Positions 7,530 to 14,265 of a DNA stretch of 27,147 bases are shown here, piece after piece. This stretch comes from JAOAFT01 sp035390885 (GTDB taxonomy: Bacteria; Bacteroidota; Ignavibacteria; UBA10030). The translations under genes were made by a program, and so were the position numbers. The notes below the pieces were generated by a model that was not told the DNA's origin, made no database searches, and worked only from the letters and a program-made list of their open reading frames with translations. The stretch covers positions 1 to 27,147 of the forward strand of contig DAOOUW010000028.1 in the NCBI GenBank assembly GCA_035390885.1. The letters are read 5' to 3'. Each line of letters opens with the position of its first letter. Within the stretch, counting starts at the first letter, position 1.

Positions 7530-8807
7530 ATGAGTGATTTTCTCCAACAACATATTGAAATACTAGAACGACGATTGAAAGAATCTTCGGCGTCGCCGCT
7601 TTTTGCACAGCTTGCGGCATACTACCTTGAAAGCGGAAAAGCAGAAGATGCGGTTCGTATCTGTGACGCTGGACTTGCGCGTTATCCTTTTTACTCAACC
7701 GGGCATTTAGTAAAAGGGAAAGCTCTCATCGCTTTGCAAATGCTCAAAGAAGCGCGCAGAGAATTGGAGTTTGTGGCTGATTTCTTTTCAAAGAATAATG
7801 AGATTCTACGGCTGTTAAGTTCGGTTCCATTAAGTGAGGATGAACTTCCGGTATCGTACATGCCTCAGCAGGAAGCTCAATCAATCACGGTAAATCCAGG
7901 AGAAGAAATTTCCATTCCTGAAAGCGAGCCGACTTCAAATTTTCAACAAACGATTGAGCATGCGCCTGCTGGATGGGGAGATATTTTAGAAGATATTCAA
8001 CCCGCTGAAAATCAGACGCAGCAGTACAAACCATTGCTCCATGATGAATATTCGTTGCCTCTTGCAGCAGAACCATCGGTGGCGGGACTTGGGATTCAAG
8101 AACCGCCGGTGACTCCGTCGTTTGATTTTCAAATACCAGAGACTCAGCAAAATACTTGGAACAGTCCGCAGGCTCTACCAACATTTGAATTTACTCCACC
8201 GCCATCCCCTCCTGCTGCAATTCCGCCAAAACCAATCTCTCCGGATGAAATAGCGTCGTTCGATGTATATGTTACGCGTATGCGGAGTGAATTGACGGGT
8301 GAAGATTCTATTTCTCTTGATGGGTTCTTTCAAAAACAAACGACAGAAGAAATTCCTGCTACCTTTAATCCGCCGTCATTCGGTCTTTCGGAACCGTCCG
8401 AAGATACATTTTCTTTTCCTGGCACAACCTCTCCGATGATTGATAGTTTTGGAGCGACTCAGGAAGAGCCTTTTGCCTTCAATCCTCCGTTTGCAAGCGA
8501 TTTGCCTTCTGGGGAAGAAAATACGATTGAAGATTTAGCGAAGAAACTCCAAGGCGCTGGTCGCATCGCTCCGATTATTGATTTTACTCAAAAGGAAACT
8601 CCCACCTTCTCTGAGCAAGATACAGATATTGGGAACGATTTTGTAACTCCGACATTAGCGGAGATTTATGCAAGACAGGGTTGGTACGATGATGCAATCA
8701 AAGCATACAAAACACTCTCTCGTACGAAACCGGAAGAACGCGAAAATTACGAAAAACGCATTCAAGAACTTGAAGAGTTAAAGAAGCAAGCGCCTTCCCA
8801 GCAATAA
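7530..8807 (+). CDS. TPR protein with long disordered middle region, function unknown
   Basis: From the ATG at 7530, which starts 2 nt after the glycosyltransferase stop, the product is 425 aa. The same frame is open further upstream, but that part lies inside the glycosyltransferase gene and is not family-like. There is no signal peptide, so it is probably cytoplasmic. Residues 1-90 form two or three TPR-like helical pairs (SPLFAQLAAYYLESGKAEDA, YPFYSTGHLVKGKALIALQM). A Pro/Glu/Gln/Phe-rich low-complexity stretch fills about 105-360 (for example FTPPPSPPAAIPPKP). A single TPR closes it (LAEIYARQGWYDDAIKAYKT). This TPR-linker-TPR plan suits a scaffold bridging partners, possibly for the adjacent polysaccharide machinery. 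That role is inferred from position only. It is the last gene of the operon. Confidence 0.75.
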   Translation: MSDFLQQHIEILERRLKESSASPLFAQLAAYYLESGKAEDAVRICDAGLARYPFYSTGHLVKGKALIALQMLKEARRELEFVADFFSKNNEILRLLSSVPLSEDELPVSYMPQQEAQSITVNPGEEISIPESEPTSNFQQTIEHAPAGWGDILEDIQPAENQTQQYKPLLHDEYSLPLAAEPSVAGLGIQEPPVTPSFDFQIPETQQNTWNSPQALPTFEFTPPPSPPAAIPPKPISPDEIASFDVYVTRMRSELTGEDSISLDGFFQKQTTEEIPATFNPPSFGLSEPSEDTFSFPGTTSPMIDSFGATQEEPFAFNPPFASDLPSGEENTIEDLAKKLQGAGRIAPIIDFTQKETPTFSEQDTDIGNDFVTPTLAEIYARQGWYDDAIKAYKTLSRTKPEERENYEKRIQELEELKKQAPSQQ

Positions 8808-8913
8808 ATTAGTTCACCGGAACATATTTTTCTTTAGTCAAAAAGTGATGTAAAAGAATCGTGGGGAACAAGTTGTATTATCATGCTTCAGAGGGAATTG
8901 GAATATTGACTGA

Positions 8914-9120
8914 CAAATGGAAGTCAGGCGCGGAGTTTCAAGCGCCGATCCTCGATATGAATTTACCGGCAAAGAGCGAGATATGGAGACGGGGTTGGAT
9001 TATTTTAGCGTAAGATATTACGACAGCCTCATAGGCGGATGGTTGGCAGTGGATCCGCAGGCAGAGAAGTACCTGAACTCGAGTTCATATAATACTCCTC
9101 ACACAATCATAGATGGATGA
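8914..9120 (+). pseudogene. Remnant of an RHS repeat-associated core domain
   Basis: A 67-codon frame contains SSADPRYEFTGKERDMETGL followed by DYFSVRYYD and WLAVDPQAEKY, the hallmark of the RHS core that precedes the variable C-terminal toxin or effector. The frame opens just after a stop codon at 8911-8913, with no RHS repeat region upstream. It ends at YNTPHTIIDG, where intact cores continue into the NNP and 'DPDG' motifs, and no C-terminal effector follows. Canonical GARYYD and GRW are altered to SVRYYD and GGW. It has no convincing ribosome site. I read it as an eroded orphan fragment, not a functional gene, though translation of a short peptide cannot be excluded. Confidence 0.75.
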
Positions 9121-9351
9121 TAGTTCTGTAATTCCTTATCTTTTGAAAGCATATCGAAATTACTTTCTATTCCCACACGATAGAAAATAATGATTCTATT
9201 ATGTCTTCTATTTTCTAAGGTATCGGAGAAAGTTGCAAAAATTGAATTCTCCCTCAGGCATTAATTAAAGAAATACATAAATAATGCAGAAGTTCGATTT
9301 GCAAATCTGCACCTGCGTGTAAAAAAAGGAAGTTATCCGCGTTCTATTTAC
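9121..9351. other. Intergenic stretch with two small inverted repeats between the RHS relic and the hemD 3' end
   Basis: With 8808-8913 this belongs to a gap of more than 500 nt whose only coding trace is the RHS relic. At 9159-9191, ATTAcTTTCTAT and ATAGAAAaTAAT form an 11-of-12 stem around a 9-nt loop. At 9285-9311, TGCAGA and TCTGCA flank a 15-nt loop that includes half of a 12-bp palindrome (9296-9307). On the hemD strand, the second hairpin is followed by TTATTTATG and could be a weak terminator. Neither has a strong U-tract. Confidence 0.35.
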
Positions 9352-10152
9352 TCAGTTACCGATGTTTTGATAATACCGTTCGATTGATTGAACTAAGCTT
9401 TCAGCAGTTGGTTGTTCGGCGCGGATTGTAACTTTGAGTCCAGCTTTCGTAGCTGCATCCGCAGTTGTATTTCCAACTGCCGCTATAATGGCATTTGAGA
9501 CGGCTTCTTCTCCTACTAATTCAATACAATTGTGTACAGCCGATGGACTAAAGAACGTTACAACATCGATTTCTTTTTGTTGTAGTTTTTGTTTTATCGT
9601 TTCGGCGAAAGCGCTCTCGGGAACACGAGTCTGATAGACAACGACATCTTCAATAGAAGCGCCGAGCGCTCTAAGTTGTTCGGAAAGATCGTCTCGTGCA
9701 ATATTTCCTTTAGGATAAAGAAACTTTCTTCCTTCGAGTGGTTGTGTGCGCAGCATTTCCACAATACCATTTGCAGAAGATTGCGACGGCTGAGGCATGT
9801 GAGAGAGAGGAAATCCTAACGATTCGAGCGTCGAGCGAGTTTTTTCCCCAACTGCAATGAGTGTGCGCGTTGAAAGTGTTTCTAGAGCTTTTGGACGTAC
9901 AGCCCGAGCTCTTTCGACCAATTTTTTTACCGAATATTGACTTGTAAAGCACACATCGGTAAACTCGGCGAGTTTCCGCAGTACAGAATCAACTGCATCC
10001 CAAGATGGGGGATCATGAATTTCGATTGTAGGGAAGCAAAGAACGGAAGCGCCTCGCGCCTCAAATAATGGACGGTTTACTTCATTGTGTTCTGCCGATC
10101 GTGTGAGTACAATTGTACGACCGGCTAAGGAAGGAGTGGAAAGATTTTCCAT
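9352..10152 (-). CDS. hemD: Uroporphyrinogen-III synthase
   Basis: The 266-aa cytoplasmic enzyme closes hydroxymethylbilane with inversion of ring D to give uroporphyrinogen III, the branch point for heme, siroheme and cobamides. HemD sequences are poorly conserved, but the two-domain layout is clear: domain 1 opens with GRTIVLTRSAEHNEVNRPLF (about 11-30) and contains FTSQYSVKKL. The linker and domain 2 contain FLYPKGNIARDDLSEQLRAL, VVVYQTR, TFFSPSAVHN and AAVGNTTADAATKAG. The start ATG at 10152 has an excellent AGGAGG 7 nt upstream (reverse complement of 10160-10165). It stands alone here rather than with hemA, hemB or hemC. Another heme-linked gene, hemW, lies about 8 kb away on the other strand. 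Confidence 0.9.
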   Translation of the reverse strand: MENLSTPSLAGRTIVLTRSAEHNEVNRPLFEARGASVLCFPTIEIHDPPSWDAVDSVLRKLAEFTDVCFTSQYSVKKLVERARAVRPKALETLSTRTLIAVGEKTRSTLESLGFPLSHMPQPSQSSANGIVEMLRTQPLEGRKFLYPKGNIARDDLSEQLRALGASIEDVVVYQTRVPESAFAETIKQKLQQKEIDVVTFFSPSAVHNCIELVGEEAVSNAIIAAVGNTTADAATKAGLKVTIRAEQPTAESLVQSIERYYQNIGN

Positions 10153-10509
10153 CGCGAATCCTCCTAATATTGTGGATGTGATTATTAAAGAATGATTGAG
10201 TTTTGGTCTACTCTTCCGTCAAGTTCTAAAAGTTTTTCCGCTAAAGCAATACCAAACTGCTTTTAATATGCAAGAGAATGGAGTGTTGGAAATCGCTGAA
10301 TTTTCTCACTGTGTCTCCTGAATAATCATTACATTATTCATAGTAGCAAAAAAGATTCCCAATTTATTGAAGCAAGAGAATCGAGAAGAAACTAAGGTTC
10401 TCATAATTAGGATTACAGTAGTTCACAGTCGTATGTAAAATTATAGCTTGAACCTTGTTTGTGCATTTTCTCTATTGTACATTGGGAAAGAAAAATTAAA
10501 GGTGGCGCA
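10153..10509. other. Divergent intergenic region between hemD and the M64 peptidase
   Basis: This 357-nt stretch holds the hemD ribosome site and the upstream region of the peptidase gene. The most obvious structure is an AT-rich inverted repeat TGAATAAT-cattac-ATTATTCA at 10319-10340, which could be an operator or chance. Two overlapping weak promoter matches lie about 10450-10487 (TTGAAC-17-TCTATT and TTGTTT-17-TACATT), and I cannot choose between them. No coding frame or RNA gene is apparent. Confidence 0.35.
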
Positions 10510-11937
10510 ATGAAGCATACAATTATTTCTCTATTTCTTTTTTCATCGGTACTATTTGCACAAAGTTATAACAACCAGTTCTATTCTTCCACGATGCGAG
10601 TTGATTACTATCGGATTGCAACAAAAGGAGAGGAGCACATTACTCTCGATGCAGTGTATGAAGAACCGCTTTGGGCTGGAAGTCGTACGGCGCTCATTGA
10701 TACGATGAACTTAGGTGATAATTTTTTTACAGTGCAAGATTACAGCTCAAAACAAGTGATTTTTTCGCGTGGATTTTGTACGCTGAGCGCTGAGTGGCAA
10801 ACGACAGAAGAAGCAATGTCTACATGGCGCACGTTTCACGAGACGGTACGTTTTCCTTTTCCGAAAGAGAAAATCATTCTAACATTTTTCAAACGAGATA
10901 GTATTGTCGGTGAAGGGAAACCGATGGTATTTAGGAGACTTCAAGAATTTACGATCGACCCGAACGATTCTGTTTTTATTCGTCGAGATTGTACCAAGAG
11001 GAAGTATAAAGTTCTCGAAATTGCGAACAACGGCTCTGTCGATAACAAAGTTGATCTTTTAATTTTAGGCGATGGATATTCTGCCAGCGACATGGGGAAA
11101 TTCAGGAAGGATGCACAACATTATACGAATGTGCTCTTTTCGGTCTATCCTTTTAGGAATCACAAGAAAGATTTTAATGTTCGCGCTCTTGAAGTCATAT
11201 CAGAAGAATCTGGCATTGATAAACCAGATATTCATGTCTGGAAGAAGACTGCGTTAGGTACGCATTACAATACATTCGGCTCAGTTCGTTACATTCTTAC
11301 AGAAGACAATCGAACGCTAAGGGATATTGCAGGAACCGTGCCGTACGATTTCATTACAATTCTTGTCAATGATAATCGTTATGGAGGAGGAGGAATTTTT
11401 AATCTCTATACGACATCCTTTACAACTTCTGCACAGAAAGGACAAGAGTGGGAAGTGGAGTATGTTTTCGTCCATGAATTTGGCCATTGTTTTGCTGGAC
11501 TGGGTGATGAGTACTATAGTTCTCAAATATCATACATTGATTTTTATCCGCACGGTGTAGAACCGTGGGAACCAAATTTATCTCGGACAGCAGATCGGAA
11601 TACTATAAAATGGAAAGAGTTCATTGACAATGATACGCCCGTTCCAACGCCGTGGGGAAAAGAGCAATATGATAGTCTTGAAACTCTACGCGCAAAACTA
11701 GATCGACGAGATCCTGACTATTATCAGAAACGCGAAGTATTTCTCTCACAAACGAAAATAATTTTGGCGAATCCGAAATTGATAAATCAAGTTGGAGCAT
11801 TTGAAGGAGCAGGGTATCTACCTTATGGTATGTATCGTCCTGCGTTAGATTGCAAGATGTTCTCGTTAAATCCTGTGGATTTTGATCCTGTCTGCGCAGC
11901 GGCGATTGAACGAATGATCGAGCAGTTTACGAAATAA
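10510..11937 (+). CDS. Secreted zinc metallopeptidase, family M64 (IgA-peptidase family)
   Basis: From the ATG at 10510, preceded by AAAGGTGG, the product is 475 aa with a signal peptide (MKHTIISLFLFSSVLFAQS, cleavage near residues 17-18). An upstream in-frame ATG at 10459 would bury that signal, so I reject it. The N-terminal half (about 20-150) fits the M64 N-terminal beta domain. The catalytic domain contains VDLLILGDGYSASDMGKF (181-198), typical of M64, and the zinc motif HEFGHCFAGLGDEYY (322-336), whose two His and downstream Asp are metal ligands with Glu323 as catalytic base. These peptidases act outside the cytoplasm. The Clostridium ramosum founder cleaves IgA, but most homologues come from environmental bacteria with unknown substrates. 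The SDR gene follows after 17 nt and may be co-transcribed. Confidence 0.88.
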   Translation: MKHTIISLFLFSSVLFAQSYNNQFYSSTMRVDYYRIATKGEEHITLDAVYEEPLWAGSRTALIDTMNLGDNFFTVQDYSSKQVIFSRGFCTLSAEWQTTEEAMSTWRTFHETVRFPFPKEKIILTFFKRDSIVGEGKPMVFRRLQEFTIDPNDSVFIRRDCTKRKYKVLEIANNGSVDNKVDLLILGDGYSASDMGKFRKDAQHYTNVLFSVYPFRNHKKDFNVRALEVISEESGIDKPDIHVWKKTALGTHYNTFGSVRYILTEDNRTLRDIAGTVPYDFITILVNDNRYGGGGIFNLYTTSFTTSAQKGQEWEVEYVFVHEFGHCFAGLGDEYYSSQISYIDFYPHGVEPWEPNLSRTADRNTIKWKEFIDNDTPVPTPWGKEQYDSLETLRAKLDRRDPDYYQKREVFLSQTKIILANPKLINQVGAFEGAGYLPYGMYRPALDCKMFSLNPVDFDPVCAAAIERMIEQFTK

Positions 11938-11954
11938 CGGTAAGGAGGGAATGA

Positions 11955-12743
11955 ATGGAACGGAAGCCGCTTGCACTTATTACTGGAGCAACGAGTGGAA
12001 TTGGATTCGCACTTGCAGAAAAGTTTGCCAACCATGGATACGATCTTGTTTTAACGGGAAGGAACATTTCAAAAATTGTGGAGGTTCAAAAGCAATGGGA
12101 GGAACGATATAACATCGAGATAAAATGCTGTTCGCAGGATTTGTCCGTTTCAACTGCCCCTGAAAATTTGTATAACGTTCTCAACGCAGAAATGTTGAAT
12201 GTTGACGTGCTTGTCAACAATGCGGGGATCGGCTTGCATGGTGAATTCAATGATCTTCCTCTTGCAGATCAGCTTGCGATGCTTCAAGTTAATATTGTTG
12301 CACTTACTCAACTAACGTATTTACTGTTACAAGACATGTTAAAAAGAAACTCGGGCAAAATTCTCAATGTTGCTTCGATAGCGGCGTTTCAACCAGGGCC
12401 TCTTATGGCTGTATACTATGCATCGAAAGCGTATGTACTTCATTTTTCACTTGCATTGCGTGAGGAATTGCAAGGAACGGGAATAACAGTTACTTCTCTT
12501 TGTCCTGGTCCAACATCAACGCAATTTCTTGAACGCTCGGGGATGAAGAACACGCATTTGCTGCAGCGATTTGCAACTCTGACTGCTGAAGAAGTCGCAG
12601 AAGCCGGATTCAAGGGACTGATGAAAGAGAAAGCGTTAGTTATTCCAGGTTTTATGAATAAAGTTTCGGCACAAGTAGTTCGATTTGCGCCGCGCCCCTT
12701 CCTTTCTAAAGTTGTAAAGAGGCTTAATCAAAAACGTTCTTAG
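11955..12743 (+). CDS. Short-chain dehydrogenase/reductase (SDR), substrate unknown
   Basis: The 262-aa classical SDR has the Rossmann cofactor motif TGATSGIG (10-17), NNAG (88-91), the catalytic Ser141 in NVASIAA and the Tyr154-xxx-Lys158 pair in YYASKAY. The Arg at the end of beta-2 (LTGRN) suggests an NADP(H) preference, by analogy with the family. The tail 'FLSKVVKRLNQKR' is basic, as in DltE/YqjQ-like SDRs, which have no defined substrate. AAGGAGGG (11942-11949) sits 5 nt before the start codon and is the clearest ribosome site in the plus-strand genes. It follows the M64 peptidase by 17 nt. The substrate cannot be read from the sequence. Confidence 0.88.
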   Translation: MERKPLALITGATSGIGFALAEKFANHGYDLVLTGRNISKIVEVQKQWEERYNIEIKCCSQDLSVSTAPENLYNVLNAEMLNVDVLVNNAGIGLHGEFNDLPLADQLAMLQVNIVALTQLTYLLLQDMLKRNSGKILNVASIAAFQPGPLMAVYYASKAYVLHFSLALREELQGTGITVTSLCPGPTSTQFLERSGMKNTHLLQRFATLTAEEVAEAGFKGLMKEKALVIPGFMNKVSAQVVRFAPRPFLSKVVKRLNQKRS

Positions 12744-12768
12744 AACAATTTATTTTGAGAATTTTTTG

Positions 12769-12797
12769 TTTCCATTATAGTTGCATGATATTATAAA
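12769..12797 (+). promoter_or_regulatory. Candidate promoter for the histidine kinase gene
   Basis: TTTCCA at 12769-12774 and TATAAA at 12792-12797 are 17 nt apart. They lie about 50 nt before the kinase start, in the only gap separating it from the SDR gene. The -10 box matches at five of six positions and the -35 at four. Confidence 0.35.
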
Positions 12798-12847
12798 GTT
12801 TCATCCGGTGAATTATTTTTCTAACACAATAATGAAATATTGAAACT

Positions 12848-14059
12848 ATGACGTGGATTGTACTTACCGGTACGGTAGTTCTTATGGTACTGACAGGGAG
12901 CCTTGTCGTTGCAGTCATTATGTGGAAACAAAAAGAACTGCAGTTGAAGGAACGCCAAATCGAAGAATTAGCAAGAAGTGAGCGAAAATTCCGCGCTATT
13001 TTCGAAAACGCTCTTGCTGCTATCTTACGATTTTCGTTTTCATCTTCAGAGGTGATCGAAGCAAACCATGCAGCTTTCAATATTTTAGGAGTTTCGACAC
13101 TTTCGGAGCTGCATCAAGTCTTTAACACAATGCCAGAGATCGATCGAGTACAATTCTTATCCATGCTTTCAACAGCAGGAAAAATAGAGTCATTCCAAAC
13201 AAAACTCAAACGAAATGATGGATTGGAGGTTTGGATCATTCTTTCGGCTGTTGCATTCCCTTCCGATGGTTACTTTGAAGTCGTCTTTATTGATGTAACT
13301 GAAAAGAGGCGTCTTGAAGAAAGGAATCTTCGTACTCAGCGAATCGAAAGCATCGGCATATTTTCCAGCGGACTTGCTCACGATTTACAGAACATGCTTG
13401 TTCCTCTAAAGCTCTCGCTTGATTTACTCGAGAGACGATTGACGACTGACGAGCAAACAAGTGTACTGGCATCGATTCGACAAGGTGTTGAGCATGGCTT
13501 GGAAATGGTTCGACACCTACTTGCATTTGTTCGTGGCGCAGAAGGCGGGCACATTTCCGTTGAGCTTGCAGATTTTATGCGCCGACTTATTCGTTCAGCA
13601 CAAGAGCATTTGCCGGAGAAAATCCATCTAAGTGTCTCATACACTTCTGTTCCTCTCTGTGTCTCTGGCGATCCGGTTCAGTTACGCCAGGTTTTTACGA
13701 ATCTGATCAATAATGCGTGCGATGCAATGCCTCAAGGTGGCACAATTTCCATTGCTCTTGAAAAATGTGAAGTAACCCGACAACAGGCGGAAGAAATAGT
13801 AAATGGACGCGAAGGTTCTTTTGTCAAATGTTCGGTGAGTGACACAGGTTGCGGCATGCCACCGGAAATTCTTGATAAAATTTTTGATCCGTTCTTTACA
13901 ACAAAAGAAGTAGGAAAAGGCACAGGACTTGGTTTATCTGTTGTTGCTGGAATAATAAAAGGTCATAATGGATTTATTCAGGTTGAGAGCAATGTTGGCA
14001 AGGGTACCACTTTCAATCTTTATCTCCCTGCAATCGAATTTACAGAAGAGGAAATGTAA
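12848..14059 (+). CDS. Membrane-anchored PAS-domain sensor histidine kinase
   Basis: The 403-aa protein has one N-terminal membrane helix (about 4-26), a short coiled segment, a PAS domain (about 45-150, SERKFRAIFENALAAILRFS to FIDVTEKRRLEE) and a kinase core. The phosphoacceptor His178 is in SSGLAHDLQNMLVPL, close to the AHDLNNVLAP form of hybrid-kinase relatives but with Gln in place of an Asn. The ATPase domain has the N box NLINNACDAMP (285-295), G1 DTGCGMP (332-338), F box FDPFFTTK (346-353) and G2 GTGLGLS (358-364). There is no periplasmic sensor loop and no attached receiver. Sensing would be cytoplasmic, through PAS. No response regulator gene is nearby, and the sigma54 activator at 4360-5469 lacks a receiver, so the partner must be elsewhere. 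No ribosome site is evident before the start codon. Confidence 0.9.
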   Translation: MTWIVLTGTVVLMVLTGSLVVAVIMWKQKELQLKERQIEELARSERKFRAIFENALAAILRFSFSSSEVIEANHAAFNILGVSTLSELHQVFNTMPEIDRVQFLSMLSTAGKIESFQTKLKRNDGLEVWIILSAVAFPSDGYFEVVFIDVTEKRRLEERNLRTQRIESIGIFSSGLAHDLQNMLVPLKLSLDLLERRLTTDEQTSVLASIRQGVEHGLEMVRHLLAFVRGAEGGHISVELADFMRRLIRSAQEHLPEKIHLSVSYTSVPLCVSGDPVQLRQVFTNLINNACDAMPQGGTISIALEKCEVTRQQAEEIVNGREGSFVKCSVSDTGCGMPPEILDKIFDPFFTTKEVGKGTGLGLSVVAGIIKGHNGFIQVESNVGKGTTFNLYLPAIEFTEEEM

Positions 14060-14147
14060 CCTCGTAAATCAGCTTACAAATAGATATCCAACGCACGAAG
14101 GTTAAACAAAATTCCGATGAGGGAGCTTAACACACACAGTCGTTATC

Positions 14148-14176
14148 TTGCTCTTCGGTTCATTTTAAAGTATATT
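14148..14176 (+). promoter_or_regulatory. Candidate promoter for the lepA-lepB-lepB-hemW operon
   Basis: TTGCTC (14148-14153) and TATATT (14171-14176) are 17 nt apart. The -10 box matches the consensus at five positions, the -35 only at three. The start point expected near 14183 falls just before the hairpin at 14190-14231, which would make that hairpin part of the lepA leader. Confidence 0.35.
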
Positions 14177-14189
14177 GAATAAAAAGAAG

Positions 14190-14231
14190 GAGTAAAGAGT
14201 GGCTGGGAAATATTGCATTCACTCTTTACTC
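14190..14231 (+). terminator. Perfect 12-bp hairpin followed by a short T-run, terminator or lepA leader structure
   Basis: GAGTAAAGAGTG (14190-14201) and CACTCTTTACTC (14220-14231) are exact reverse complements around an 18-nt loop. TTTTGTTTATT follows directly, and up to three more pairs including a G-U extend the stem. It lies 130 nt after the kinase stop and 34 nt before lepA, so it could end kinase transcription. A candidate promoter at 14148-14176 sits upstream of it, however, and its left arm includes part of an AAGGAG sequence and a GTG that opens a 15-codon frame, so a leader role for lepA is also possible. Confidence 0.5.
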
Positions 14232-14265
14232 TTTTGTTTATTGTAGAAGTACGGAAAATACTCTA

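Noticed and set aside
8812..8823. GTTC-ACCG-GAAC hairpin with ATATTTTTC after the six-gene operon
   Set aside because: Only four base pairs; too weak to call a terminator by eye.
10459..10509. Upstream start for the M64 peptidase
   Set aside because: It would bury the signal peptide, and the ATG at 10510 has AAAGGTGG in front.
12736..12746. GTTCTTAGAAC palindrome over the SDR stop
   Set aside because: Too short, with almost no loop; may be chance.
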